Shown here: positions 19,666 through 27,549 of the stretch, in pieces | How the letters are laid out: each line of letters opens with the position of its first letter | How positions within the stretch are numbered: the stretch's first letter is position 1 | From: Enterovirga aerilata | Lineage (GTDB): Bacteria; Pseudomonadota; Alphaproteobacteria; Rhizobiales; Beijerinckiaceae | Length of the DNA stretch: 64,000 nucleotides | NCBI RefSeq assembly: GCF_013044135.1 | Contig: NZ_JABEPP010000003.1 | Span: forward strand, 186,001-250,000 | Reading direction: 5' to 3' | Position numbers and translations under genes: made by a program | The notes under the pieces: model-generated | The model's database searches: none | Seen by the model: the letters and a program-made list of their open reading frames with translations, nothing else | Told to the model about the DNA's origin: nothing

Positions 19666-19714
19666 ATCGGCGTGGTCCTCTGACGTTCATAGCGCTATCA
19701 ATGGATGGGAGTAA

Positions 19715-20293
19715 ATGCCCCTCTACTTCGCCTATGGCTCCAACATGGACCGGGAGGCCATGGCGCGGCGCTGCCCGGCCTCGAAACCGCTCGACCTCGC
19801 CCGGCTGCCGCGGCACCGGCTCGTCGTCATGAGCGAGGGCTACGCCTCGGTCGTGCGCGATCCGCGCCGCACGGTCTGGGGCCTGCTCTGGGACCTCGCG
19901 CTGGCCGATGTCCCGGCACTCGACCGCTACGAGGGCGTGGCGGGCGGGCTCTACACCAAGGTGCACCAGGCCGTGATCGCCGAGGCGGGGTCGCGCCGCG
20001 CCCTCGTCTATGTCGGACGCGATCCCGGTCCCGGCATGCCGCGGCCGGGCTATGTCGAAGCCGTGCTCGCGGCCGGCCGCAGCGCCGGGCTGCCGGAGGG
20101 CTATCTGCGCGAGATCGAGGCGCTCTCGCCGCGCGTGTCGAAGGCGGATCCGGCGAAGGGCTTCGCGGCGATCGGCTTCCAGCTCCAGCCGGCCGCCCCG
20201 AAGGGGAGGGAGGCTGGAACCGTCACGCCCCGCCGCACGTCTCCGCTCGAGCCGGAGCGGGACCCTTCGGCCGGATGGAGCTGGGACGGATGA
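19715..20293 (+). CDS. Gamma-glutamylcyclotransferase-like (AIG2/GGCT fold) protein
   Basis: A 192-residue protein with the family's start YFAYGSNMD (residues 4-12), where YGSN binds the gamma-glutamyl group, then RHRLVVMSEGYASVV, VWGLLWDL and LDRYEGV in the usual order. The acidic catalytic residue would lie in the DVPALDRYEG region. These enzymes release 5-oxoproline from gamma-glutamyl peptides, but many AIG2-like members have unknown substrates. The C-terminus (about 40 residues) is extra and basic. Its stop overlaps the acylphosphatase ATG (ATGA), so the pair is co-translated. The upstream boundary with the AT-rich island is only 50 bp. Confidence 0.82.
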   Translation: MPLYFAYGSNMDREAMARRCPASKPLDLARLPRHRLVVMSEGYASVVRDPRRTVWGLLWDLALADVPALDRYEGVAGGLYTKVHQAVIAEAGSRRALVYVGRDPGPGMPRPGYVEAVLAAGRSAGLPEGYLREIEALSPRVSKADPAKGFAAIGFQLQPAAPKGREAGTVTPRRTSPLEPERDPSAGWSWDG

Positions 20294-20604
20294 GCGAGGA
20301 AGCCGGACGCGACCGCGTTCTTCTGCGGGTGGTGGTGCGCGGCCGCGTCCAGGGCGTCGGCTTCCGCGCCTGGACCCAGCATCAGGCCCAGCTGCACGGG
20401 CTGGAGGGCTGGGTGCGCAACCTGTCGGACGGCTCCGTCGAGGCGATGCTCGCGGGCCCGGCCGAGCGGCTCGAGCTCATGCTGAAGGCGCTGCGCGAGG
20501 GCCCGAAAGGGTCCCGCGTCGAAGCGGTGGAGGAATATCCCGCGACCGAGGCCGAGTTCGGCCCTCCCTCCGCCGGCCGGTTCGAGATCCGCAGGACGGC
20601 CTGA
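20290..20604 (+). CDS. acyP: Acylphosphatase
   Basis: A 104-residue enzyme hydrolysing acyl phosphates. The active-site blocks are both present: VVRGRVQGVGFRAWT (about residues 14-28, with the phosphate-binding loop and catalytic Arg) and GWVRNLSDGSVEAMLAG (about 38-54, with the catalytic Asn in RNLSDG). The N-terminus is about ten residues longer than the minimal fold. The ATG overlaps the stop of the preceding cyclotransferase-like gene, and the TAXI gene follows three bases after the stop, so the three genes appear to be one transcript without an obvious shared pathway. Confidence 0.94.
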   Translation: MSEEAGRDRVLLRVVVRGRVQGVGFRAWTQHQAQLHGLEGWVRNLSDGSVEAMLAGPAERLELMLKALREGPKGSRVEAVEEYPATEAEFGPPSAGRFEIRRTA

Positions 20605-20607
20605 CGC

Positions 20608-21981
20608 TTGCCGCGCAGCCCCAAGCCCGCCGCCTCCTCCATCTGGCGGCCGCTCCTGCGGCGGGAGAGCTGGCTGCTTCTCGTCACGCTCGCCTTCGTC
20701 GCCGCCGCGATCGCGTTCTGGCTGACCCGGGCGACGGTCCTGACGGTCGGCGTCGCGCCGAGCGGCGGCACGGAGCCGGCGCTGCTCCGCGCCTATGCCG
20801 AGACCTCCGTGACGCGCCGCTCCGGCATCAGGCTCGAGATCGTGCGCTTCGACGGCGTGCGCGAGAGTGCGGAGGCGCTCGCCGCCGGCAAGGTCGACCT
20901 CGCGGTGGTGCGGCCGGACATCGCCATGCCGCCGAACGGGCTGACGCTGGCGGTCCTGCGCGAACTCGCCGTCATCCTCGCGATCAAGGAGGGCGGGCCG
21001 GTCCGGGGCTTCTCCGACCTCGGCGGCCGGCGCCTCGGCATGCTGGCCGAGCGGATATCCGACCGGCCGCTCGTTGCGGCGCTGCTCGAGCGCTACGGGC
21101 TGGAGCTGCGCCCGGACGCGGCGAGCGCCGCGGTGCCGGAGGAGGCGGTGGCGCTCGTTCCCCTCGCCGAGGAGGAGCTGGGGCCCGCGCTCGCGGCCGG
21201 GCGGGTCGACGCGGCCATGCTGGTCACGACGCCCGCCAGCCCGGGCGCCCGGCGGCTGGTGAAGCTGCTGGACGAGGCCGCCGGAGACCGCTCGCTCCTG
21301 CTCCTCGGGATTCCCGACGCAGCGGCCGTCGTCGCCACCAGCCCGAAGCTGCAGGCCGTGACTGTGCCTGCGGGCCTTTTCGGCGGCGATCCGAGGCTGC
21401 CGGAGGAGGACCTCTCGACGGTCGGCTCGTCGTACCGGCTGATGGCGCGGGCGAGCCTCTCCCGGAGCGTCGCGGCCGAGGTGACGCAGCACATCTTCGA
21501 GCACCGGGCGGATGTCGCGGCCAGGGCGCCGGCCGCCGACGACATCACCTTCCCGGCCTACGACACAACGGCCGTGGCGACGACGGCCCGGCTCCCGAAC
21601 CATCCGGGCGCGATCGATTATTTCGAGCGCGAGCAGGAGAGCTTCATCGAGCGCTACGAGTCCTGGATCTATCTCGTGGCGATCTTCGGCGGCGGGCTCG
21701 GCTCGGCTTTCGCATGGTTGCGCCAGACCCTGTTCCGCATCCGGCGCGAGCGAATCCAGGTCGCCACCGCCCGGCTGCTCGCGATCCGGTCGGAAGCGAC
21801 CCGCGTGAGCGATCCGGAGCGGCTGCGCTCCATCGCGGACGAGGTCGACAGCATCGCCGCGAACATCGCCCGGCAGGCGTTGAACCGGCGCGCCGACTGG
21901 CGCCTCGTGGAGGCGGCCAGCATCGCGATCGATGCGGCGCGCTCGACGCTCGCGCGTGCGCTGGCCGCGGCGCGACGATGA
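20608..21981 (+). CDS. TAXI-family solute-binding protein with C-terminal membrane anchor
   Basis: A 457-residue protein of the TRAP-associated extracytoplasmic immunogenic (TAXI/NMT1-like) family. A membrane or signal segment spans residues about 22-42 (WLLLVTLAFVAAAIAFWLT); then LTVGVAPSGGTEPALLRAYA, GKVDLAVVRPDIAMP and DLGGRRLGML fit the binding-protein fold. A second membrane segment near 352-372 (YLVAIFGGGLGSAFAWLR) is followed by a cytoplasmic alpha-helical tail of about 85 residues. This membrane-tethered form without TRAP permease genes nearby suggests a sensor or a permease-independent role, which is inference. The start is TTG; no better ATG or GTG precedes the signal segment. Confidence 0.8.
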   Translation: MPRSPKPAASSIWRPLLRRESWLLLVTLAFVAAAIAFWLTRATVLTVGVAPSGGTEPALLRAYAETSVTRRSGIRLEIVRFDGVRESAEALAAGKVDLAVVRPDIAMPPNGLTLAVLRELAVILAIKEGGPVRGFSDLGGRRLGMLAERISDRPLVAALLERYGLELRPDAASAAVPEEAVALVPLAEEELGPALAAGRVDAAMLVTTPASPGARRLVKLLDEAAGDRSLLLLGIPDAAAVVATSPKLQAVTVPAGLFGGDPRLPEEDLSTVGSSYRLMARASLSRSVAAEVTQHIFEHRADVAARAPAADDITFPAYDTTAVATTARLPNHPGAIDYFEREQESFIERYESWIYLVAIFGGGLGSAFAWLRQTLFRIRRERIQVATARLLAIRSEATRVSDPERLRSIADEVDSIAANIARQALNRRADWRLVEAASIAIDAARSTLARALAAARR

Positions 21982-22578
21982 TGGCCGGGGAGACGTCGAC
22001 GTTTCCGCCCGCCGCCCGCGATGACGACGGGCTTGACAATCATAGGAATATAGTCTAGATCGGCTCCGTCCTCTTCGCCGAGGGGCGCTCTCGCGAGGCG
22101 TCGACAGAGCGGAAGAGCTTGACTGGGCCGGAATGGGCGACAGCCCAGGCCGGCTGACGCGGCGCCTGCGGGCGGGTTTCGCGAACCCGCACTCGGGGAG
22201 CCGGACCAGCGCCGCCCTCCGGGTAATACGGCCCGGGCGCCAGTGCAGCATGGCTAGTGTTCTCTCGTCCGGCAACGGGCGAGGGGGCGGAAGAGCGGCA
22301 GGTCCGGTCCAAAATCGCCGCCCGTGCCGGGGAAACCCGGACGCGGTGCTTGTCGTCTGGATCCCCTTCCCGGGCGCTCCGCGCCCGCCGGGGATGACGG
22401 GGCGGGCATCGCGGGGACGCCGAAAGGCTCCTCTAAAAAATTGATCGAGCGTTTCGGCGTCCCACGCCCCTCGACCAATTCACCCGCTCTTTGAAGTCGC
22501 CCGTCCTGACCGACCCCGCCCCGGGGAAGGACGGCGCGTGCCCGGATGAGGGGCAGGGCGGGGACGAGGCGGGCCTGC
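21982..22578. other. 597-bp gap without a convincing protein gene
   Basis: No open frame here has family resemblance or a good start site. It holds a promoter-like pair TTGACA (22033-22038), 17 bases, TAGATC (22056-22061) on the plus strand; then GC-rich, hairpin-prone sequence including the 7-bp stem GCGGGTT/AACCCGC (about 22169-22187); a REP-like element (about 22350-22400); and a 12-bp perfect inverted repeat GGGACGCCGAAA (22414-22425) with TTTCGGCGTCCC (22452-22463) flanking an AT-rich loop. A structured non-coding RNA is possible but I cannot match it to RNase P, SRP, 6S or tmRNA. Confidence 0.5.
22346..22400. repeat. REP-like palindromic element, single arm
   Basis: The stretch from GTCGTCTGGATCCCCTTCC through the imperfect hairpin GGGCGCTCCGCGCCC to CGCCGGGGATGACGG closely matches the right arm of the 100-bp paired element at 32001-32100. 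Such extragenic palindromes are common in Hyphomicrobiales genomes. It lies in the non-coding gap after the TAXI gene. Confidence 0.65.
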
Positions 22579-22992
22579 TCAACTCCTCGCTTTCGGCGTC
22601 CAGGGCTCGACCGGGCCGCCCGCCTTCTTCCAGGCGCCGAACCCGCCCTCGATATGCGCGACCGGTTTCAGGCCCATCTCCTGCGCGGTCGCGGCTGCGA
22701 GGGCCGAGCGCAGCCCGCCCGCGCAGAAGAAGACGAAGCGCTTGTCCTGTGCGAAGACGGGCTTGTGATACGGGCTCTCCGGGTCGATCCAGAATTCCAG
22801 CATGCCGCGGGTGCAGTGGAAGGCGCCGGGAACGTGGCCCTCGCGCTCCAGCTCGCGCGGATCGCGGATGTCGACCAGGACCACGTCGTCGCGGCCGTGC
22901 AGCCTGACGGCCTCCTCGGCCGGCAGCGTCTCGACCTTGGCGTTCGCCTCCTGGACGAGGGCACGGTAGCCGCGGGTGATGGTCTGAGGCAT
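22579..22992 (-). CDS. Single-domain rhodanese-like sulfurtransferase
   Basis: A 137-residue rhodanese fold. VVLVDIRDPRELEREGHVPGAFHCTRGMLEFW is the typical first half; the active-site loop is FFCAGGLRSAL with the sulfur-carrying Cys at residue 90, so the domain should be catalytically competent. GFGAWKKAGGPVE closes the fold. No signal peptide: cytoplasmic. Members of this subgroup (with the FWxDPxSPYH block) resemble thiosulfate sulfurtransferases of unknown physiological partner. It is convergent with nothing; the next gene on the plus strand (DUF599) is divergent from it, sharing a 66-bp upstream gap. Confidence 0.9.
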   Translation of the reverse strand: MPQTITRGYRALVQEANAKVETLPAEEAVRLHGRDDVVLVDIRDPRELEREGHVPGAFHCTRGMLEFWIDPESPYHKPVFAQDKRFVFFCAGGLRSALAAATAQEMGLKPVAHIEGGFGAWKKAGGPVEPWTPKARS

Positions 22993-23058
22993 CGGGCTTG
23001 CAATCCTCCCGGCGCGGATTAGCCCTCCCGGACGGGGCGAGGTCAACGGGCGAGGTCC

Positions 23059-23769
23059 ATGCCGACGGCGGCGTTCACGGTTGCGGATTATGTCGGGCTC
23101 GCCTGCTACGCGGCGGCCTGGCTCTCCTATTACCTCATGGTGGAGCGGAGCGAGGCCGGGCGGCGCAGTCTGAACCGGGTCATCAACGCCCACCGATACC
23201 ACTGGATGCGGGGCGTGGTGGGGCGCGAGAACCGCATCGTGGACGCCAACATCAATGCGAGCCTGCAGAACGGCACGGCCTTCTTCGCCTCGACCTCGCT
23301 TCTCGCGATCGGCGGCACGCTCACGCTGCTGCGCTCGACGGACGAGGTGCTGACGATCTTCGCCGAGATGCCGCTCGGCTTCGCGACGACGCGGCTCGCC
23401 TGGGAGATGAAGGTGATCGGGCTCACGATCATCTTCGTCTATGCGTTCTTCAAGTTCGCCTGGTCCTACCGGCTGTTCAACTACGGGGCGATCCTGATCG
23501 GCGCGATACCCAATCCGGGGCCGGAGACGAGCCGGGCCGAGATGGAGCTCGCGGCCTGGCGCGCGGCCTCGATGAACACGGTCGCCGGCCGTCACTTCAA
23601 CCGCGGGCAGCGCGCCTTCTTCTTCGCGCTCGCCTATCTCGGCTGGTTCGTGTCGGCCTATGTGCTCATGGCGAGCACCGCCGCGGTGCTGTTCGTGATG
23701 TGGCGGCGGCAATTCGCATCCGATGCGCTGGCCGCGCTCGGCCGCGGTCCCTGGCCGCCGCCGCCCTGA
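23059..23769 (+). CDS. DUF599 family membrane protein
   Basis: A 236-residue protein with four or five hydrophobic segments (about 8-26, 74-93, 120-140, 145-158, 190-213). RGVVGRENRIVDANINASLQNGTAFFASTSLLAIGG, represented by its RIVDANI and NGTAFFASTSLL blocks, and FKFAWSYRLFNY are the conserved DUF599 signatures. The function of the family is unknown. ATG follows GGCGAGGTCC. The gene is 10 bp upstream of a DUF3253 gene and probably cotranscribed with it. Confidence 0.88.
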   Translation: MPTAAFTVADYVGLACYAAAWLSYYLMVERSEAGRRSLNRVINAHRYHWMRGVVGRENRIVDANINASLQNGTAFFASTSLLAIGGTLTLLRSTDEVLTIFAEMPLGFATTRLAWEMKVIGLTIIFVYAFFKFAWSYRLFNYGAILIGAIPNPGPETSRAEMELAAWRAASMNTVAGRHFNRGQRAFFFALAYLGWFVSAYVLMASTAAVLFVMWRRQFASDALAALGRGPWPPPP

Positions 23770-23779
23770 GGAGCGAGAC

Positions 23780-24052
23780 ATGAAGGTTGCACCCGAGCGG
23801 ATCGAGGAGACCATCCTTGCGCTCGTCGCGGAGCGCGGGCCGGGCCGGACGATCTGTCCCTCCGAGGCCGCGCGCGCCATCGCGGGCGACCATCCCGACC
23901 AGTGGAGCCGGCTGATGGGTCCGGTGCGGCAGGTCGCGGTCCGGCTGATGAAGCAGGGCCGCATCGTGATCCGCCGCAAGGGTCGCCCGGTCGATCCCGA
24001 CGATTTCCGCGGCGTCTACCGCATCTCCGGCCCGGAGGAGGCCTCCTTCTGA
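23780..24052 (+). CDS. DUF3253 family protein (small winged-helix-like)
   Basis: A 90-residue soluble protein: IEETILALVAERGPGRTICPSEAARAI, then W..LMGPVRQVAVRLMKQGRIVI, RRKGRPVDPDDFRGVYRI. The pattern of three helices plus a hairpin (GRIVIRRKGRPV) looks like a winged helix, and CPSEVAR and FRGPYRIR-type motifs define DUF3253. The ATG follows GGAGCGAGAC. It may be a nucleic-acid-binding protein, but this is inference from fold-like pattern only. It lies immediately after the DUF599 gene. Confidence 0.88.
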   Translation: MKVAPERIEETILALVAERGPGRTICPSEAARAIAGDHPDQWSRLMGPVRQVAVRLMKQGRIVIRRKGRPVDPDDFRGVYRISGPEEASF

Positions 24053-24116
24053 AGGATGCGCTTGCCCCGGCCGGGGCTCCGCATCATCATCGCGGCGTTC
24101 TCCCAGGGAGGGCAGC

Positions 24117-24320
24117 ATGACGATCGAGCGCAGCATCCTTCTCGTGGCCGGGCTCGTGGTGCTCGGCTCCGTTCTCCTCGCCGTCTACCACAACATCAAC
24201 TGGCTCTGGGTCACCGGCCTGATGGGCGCGCATCTCGTCCAGGCGTCCTTCACGGGCGTCTGCCCGGTGGTCATGATGCTGAAGCGGATGGGGCTGCCCT
24301 CGCGGCCGGCCTTCGGCTGA
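24117..24320 (+). CDS. DUF2892/YgaP-like two-helix inner membrane protein
   Basis: A 67-residue protein with two hydrophobic segments (about 6-24 and 28-50) and the motif FTGVCPVVMMLKRMG, typical of the DUF2892 membrane domain that is often fused to or encoded beside rhodanese domains. It lies about 1.1 kb from the single-domain rhodanese gene on the other strand. A ribosome site GGGAGGGCAGC precedes the ATG. The conserved cysteine (about residue 51) might handle sulfur species in the membrane, an inference from the rhodanese link. Confidence 0.85.
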   Translation: MTIERSILLVAGLVVLGSVLLAVYHNINWLWVTGLMGAHLVQASFTGVCPVVMMLKRMGLPSRPAFG

Positions 24321-24333
24321 GGCGGGGTTGGCG

Positions 24334-24657
24334 GTGCCGGACGAGGCGGGGCCGGAGCCCGCGCGCCTGCTCTTCGCGGTGATGCGCGAGCGCGGGTCCG
24401 GCTGGGACGCCTCCTCTCCCGCGGACCGCCAGCCTCACTGGGAGGCGCATCTCGCCTTCCTCCGGGAGCTTGCCGGGCACGGCGCGCTCCAGGCCGCCGG
24501 CCCCTTCGACGACGGGCTCGACGTGATGCTTCTCGTATGGGCCGCGACCCGGGAGGAGGCCGAGGCGCGCCTCGCGGCCGATCCCTGGACCGTTCACGGC
24601 CTGCTGCGGACGACGCGGATCGCCCGCTGGAGGGTGGCGGTCGGGACGGTGCCCTGA
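24334..24657 (+). CDS. YciI-like protein
   Basis: About 107 residues from a GTG (a TTG two codons earlier is an alternative). RLLFAVMRERG, a His in HWEAHLAFLRELAGHG, LQAAGPFDDG and the closing AEARLAADPWTVHGLL fit the YciI fold (ferredoxin-like dimer with a conserved His-Asp pair). YciI-like proteins bind or degrade small chlorinated or phenolic compounds in a few cases; here the substrate is unknown. It lies 7 bp after the DUF2892 gene and is convergent with the RraA-like aldolase gene. Confidence 0.8.
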   Translation: MPDEAGPEPARLLFAVMRERGSGWDASSPADRQPHWEAHLAFLRELAGHGALQAAGPFDDGLDVMLLVWAATREEAEARLAADPWTVHGLLRTTRIARWRVAVGTVP

Positions 24658-24662
24658 GCGGG

Positions 24663-25367
24663 TCAGCCCTTCTTCATCTCCGCCTCGAAGCGGGCGCGGG
24701 TCTCCGCATTCATCGGGTAGAGGCCGGGCAGCGGCACCCCGCGCTCGACCTCCTTCATGATCCACATCTCCACGAGCTCCTGGTCCGGACCGGCCTTGGC
24801 GACATCGGCGACCAGGGCCGCCGGGATCACGACCGCGCCGTCCCCGTCCGCGACGACGATGTCGTTCGGGAAGACCGCGACCCCGCCGCAGCCGATCGGC
24901 TCGTTCCAGCCGACGAAGGTGAGGCCCGTGACGGAGGAGGGCGCCGCGATGCCGGCGCACCAGATCGGGAGGCCCGTCGCCTCGCAGCCCACCCCGTCGC
25001 GCATGACGCCATCCGTGACCAAGGCCTGGACGCCGCGCTTCTTCATCCGAGCGCAGAGGATGTCGCCGAAGACGCCGGCGCCCGGGACGCCCATCGCGTC
25101 GATCACCGCGATGCAGCCTTCGGGCATCGCCTCGATCGCGGCGCGGGTCGAGGTCGGGGAGGACCAGGATTCGGGGGTCGCGAGGTCCTCGCGGGCGGGC
25201 ACGAAGCGCAGCGTGAAGGCCGGCCCGACGAGCCGCTCCCCGGCATGGAAGGTGGGCTTCGGGCCCTGCATCCAGGTGCGGCGGATGCCCTTCTTCAGGA
25301 GCACCGTGTGGATGGTGCCGGTGGAGGTCGCGCGCAGCGCGTCCAGGATGGCTTTGTCGATCGTCAT
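24663..25367 (-). CDS. RraA-like / 4-hydroxy-4-methyl-2-oxoglutarate aldolase family protein
   Basis: A 234-residue protein of the RraA/HMG aldolase fold. Key blocks: GIAVIDAMGVPG-type stretch (VIDAMGVPGAGVFGDILCARMK), then VQALVTDGVMRDGVGCEATGLPIW with the conserved Arg-Asp pair that binds substrate and divalent metal, and NDIVVADGDGAVVIP. Class II pyruvate aldolases of this group cleave 4-hydroxy-4-methyl-2-oxoglutarate or decarboxylate oxaloacetate. Its start overlaps the stop of the aldo/keto reductase (ATGA), so the two enzymes may serve one catabolic step; RNase E inhibitor function is unlikely at this length. Confidence 0.85.
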   Translation of the reverse strand: MTIDKAILDALRATSTGTIHTVLLKKGIRRTWMQGPKPTFHAGERLVGPAFTLRFVPAREDLATPESWSSPTSTRAAIEAMPEGCIAVIDAMGVPGAGVFGDILCARMKKRGVQALVTDGVMRDGVGCEATGLPIWCAGIAAPSSVTGLTFVGWNEPIGCGGVAVFPNDIVVADGDGAVVIPAALVADVAKAGPDQELVEMWIMKEVERGVPLPGLYPMNAETRARFEAEMKKG

Positions 25368-26233
25368 GGCGGGGGTCCTCGGGAAGGGTCGTCCCAGGTC
25401 GGGGCGAAGTCGGGGTCGATGATCCGGCCGTCGGGGCGGGCCAGGGCGGAGATCCGGGCCATCTCCTCGTCGGACAGCGCGAAGCCGAACACGTCGAGGT
25501 TCTGGACGATGTGCTCGCGGCTGCCGGAGCGCGGAATCGCCACGATCCCGGGCTGCTGCATGTGCCAGCGCAGGATGATCTGCGGCACGCTCCGCCCGTG
25601 CGCGGCGGCAATCCGCGCCAGCGTCGGGTCCCGCACCGCGCTGGCACGGCCGAGCGGGGCATAGGCCGTCAGCGCCATGCCGTGTCGCCCGCAGGCGCGC
25701 CTGACCGGGCCCTGGTCCAGGAAGGGATGGTACTCGACCTGGTTGGCGACGAGCGGCTCGCTCGCAAGCCGCACCGCCTCGTCCAGCATCGCGGAGGGAT
25801 AGTTCGAGACCCCCACGTGGCGCGCGAGCCCCAGCTTCCTCGTCCGGCAGAGGGCGGCCGTGGAGGCGGCCAGCGGAACCGCCGGATTGGGCCAGTGGAT
25901 GAGAAGCAGGTCGACCTGGTCGAGGCCGAGACGGCCGAGGCTCGCCTCGGCGGAACGCTCCAGAGCTCCGGGCGCGATGTCCGTCCACCAGACCTTGGTC
26001 GTGACGAAGATCTCGTCCCGCGCGAGCCCGCTCACCCTCAGGGCCTCGCCGACCTCGACCTCGTTCTCGTAGCGGGCGGCGGTATCGATATGCCGGTAGC
26101 CGGCCTGGAGCGCCCAGCCGACCGCCTCGACGCAGCGCTCGCCGTTGAGCGTCCAGGTGCCGAAGCCGATCGCCGGGATGGCGGCGCCGTTCGCGTGGAC
26201 GAAAGGAGCCGGGGGCAGGGGGGACGCGCTCAT
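25364..26233 (-). CDS. Aldo/keto reductase
   Basis: A 289-residue NADPH-dependent oxidoreductase of the 2,5-diketogluconate reductase type. IPAIGFGTWTLNGERCVEAVGWALQAGYRHIDTA is the classic first half, represented by GFGTW and GYRHIDTAARYENE (catalytic Asp and Tyr); the catalytic Lys is in TTKVW, His in LLIHWPNP, followed by HVGVSNY and QVEYHPFL. Coenzyme-binding IPRSGSREHI is near the C-terminus. All four catalytic residues are present. It is cotranscribed with the RraA-like aldolase downstream (4-bp overlap). Confidence 0.93.
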   Translation of the reverse strand: MSASPLPPAPFVHANGAAIPAIGFGTWTLNGERCVEAVGWALQAGYRHIDTAARYENEVEVGEALRVSGLARDEIFVTTKVWWTDIAPGALERSAEASLGRLGLDQVDLLLIHWPNPAVPLAASTAALCRTRKLGLARHVGVSNYPSAMLDEAVRLASEPLVANQVEYHPFLDQGPVRRACGRHGMALTAYAPLGRASAVRDPTLARIAAAHGRSVPQIILRWHMQQPGIVAIPRSGSREHIVQNLDVFGFALSDEEMARISALARPDGRIIDPDFAPTWDDPSRGPPP

Positions 26234-26308
26234 CGCGGGCGAGCGATGATCCGTCGGGGCCGCCGCGTCAACCGTCGCTGGTCTTGTCCGCCCTGAGGCG
26301 CGCCGCGA

Positions 26309-26929
26309 TCAACTGACCGGAAGGGACAGGATCTGCCGGGCGCCGGGGCGGGCCTTCAGCCGGCCGTGCCATGCCTCCACGTGCGGCATGGCGCTCCGCT
26401 CGACCGGCATGTTCAGCCAGCGATGGACGAAGCAGCCGACCGCGACGTCGCCCGCCGTGAAGACGTCGCCCGCCAAGTAGGGACGGTTCGCAAGCCAGCG
26501 GTCGAGGATGCCCATGTTCTCGTCCGTCTTTCCGACGGAGCGGCGGATGAGCGCTTCGTCGCGCTTTTCCGGCGGGGTGCGGATCAGGCCCCAGAAGGCG
26601 TCCCGCAGCGCGGGCGTCGCGGTCGTGGCCTGCCAGTCCATCCAGCGGTCCGCATCGGCCCGGATGCGGAGATCCTCGGGCCAGAGCCCGGTCCGCGGGT
26701 GCTTCGCCGCGAGATAGCGGACGATCGCGTTCGATTCCCACAGGACGAAGCCGTCCTCCTCGATCGTGGGGACCAGGCCGTTCGGGTTCATCGCCCGATA
26801 GTCCGGCGTGTTCACCAGGCCGAACTCCCCGCCGGCCTCCATCCGCTCGTACGGAAGCCCGATCTCGTCCAGGCACCAGACGACCTTCTGGACGTTGATG
26901 GATGAGAGGCGTCCCCAGACTTTCAGCAC
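26309..26929 (-). CDS. Glutathione S-transferase family protein
   Basis: A 206-residue cytosolic GST. The N-terminal thioredoxin-like domain (LKVWGRLSSINVQKVVWCLDEIGLPYERMEAGGEF) has serine residues at SSIN in the position of the activating residue, the cis-proline segment GLVPTIEEDGFVLWESNAIVRYLAAKHP gives the ESNAI glutathione-binding box, and an all-helical C-terminal domain follows. It conjugates or reduces electrophiles; the substrate is unknown. Stand-alone gene between an aldo/keto reductase and an LprI-like gene, both on the same strand. Confidence 0.9.
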   Translation of the reverse strand: MLKVWGRLSSINVQKVVWCLDEIGLPYERMEAGGEFGLVNTPDYRAMNPNGLVPTIEEDGFVLWESNAIVRYLAAKHPRTGLWPEDLRIRADADRWMDWQATTATPALRDAFWGLIRTPPEKRDEALIRRSVGKTDENMGILDRWLANRPYLAGDVFTAGDVAVGCFVHRWLNMPVERSAMPHVEAWHGRLKARPGARQILSLPVS

Positions 26930-26956
26930 AATCGGCTCCCTTCGATTTCAGGCGAG

Positions 26957-27472
26957 CTATTGCTCGCCTCCGACCAGCCTCTCAAGCCAGATCGCCTGCC
27001 GCGCCGTCTCGTGCAGATGGCAATCCAGCGTGAGCAGGCCCGCGCCGGTTCCGCCCTCCATCGGCAGGCCGGCCGCATCGCATTTCCTGCTGCGGAACCT
27101 GAGCCAGGCACGCTGCGCGTCCCGGATGATGTCGGCGCCCGTGAGCCTCCGCGCCCATCGGCCCCGCAAAGTCGTCTGCTTTCCGACGTCGCTGGCGAGC
27201 GCTGCCCTGTACGCCGCATTCAGACGCTCGTCCCAGACGGCGAGCTCCCTCCCGCCGCATCGCTGCATGCCCGTCGTGGTGTCGCCGCCCGGCTCCTTGA
27301 TGCAGCGTCCCTGGACGGTGCCGATGCAGGTCTCCTCTCCCCGTCTTTCGGTTCGCGCCTCCCTCAGGCAGCTCTCGATCAGGGACCGGTCGTTCTGGCT
27401 CGGCCTGTTCTGGGCGTGAGCATCGCCAATCGAGCAGAGGAACATGACCGCGGCCAGGCCGAGAGCGCGCAT
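26957..27472 (-). CDS. Secreted DUF1311/LprI-like protein
   Basis: A 171-residue exported protein. The signal peptide is MRALGLAAVMFLCSIGDAHAQ, cleaved near residue 20. The mature part has a conserved Cys pattern (SLIESCLRE, EETCIGTVQGRC, MQRCGGRELAVWDERLNAAY, RKCDA, LDCHLHETARQ), typical of lysozyme-inhibitor-like LprI proteins, and the WDERLNAAYRA and AWLRFR blocks are family hallmarks. I place the start at the ATG opening the signal peptide with GAGG upstream; an in-frame ATG 12 codons earlier (27508) is also possible. Probably periplasmic; lysozyme inhibition is a family inference. Confidence 0.82.
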   Translation of the reverse strand: MRALGLAAVMFLCSIGDAHAQNRPSQNDRSLIESCLREARTERRGEETCIGTVQGRCIKEPGGDTTTGMQRCGGRELAVWDERLNAAYRAALASDVGKQTTLRGRWARRLTGADIIRDAQRAWLRFRSRKCDAAGLPMEGGTGAGLLTLDCHLHETARQAIWLERLVGGEQ

Positions 27473-27549
27473 CCCCCACGCCTCGCTGGCGGGCCTGCGG
27501 TTCGACATCCGTCCGACGGCTCCGGTCCGCATCTGCGGTCTCCCGCGTC

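Noticed and set aside
22133-22444. A 103-codon open frame in the non-coding gap
   Set aside because: No ribosome site, Arg/Pro/Gly-rich composition and overlap with the palindromic element; it looks like chance.
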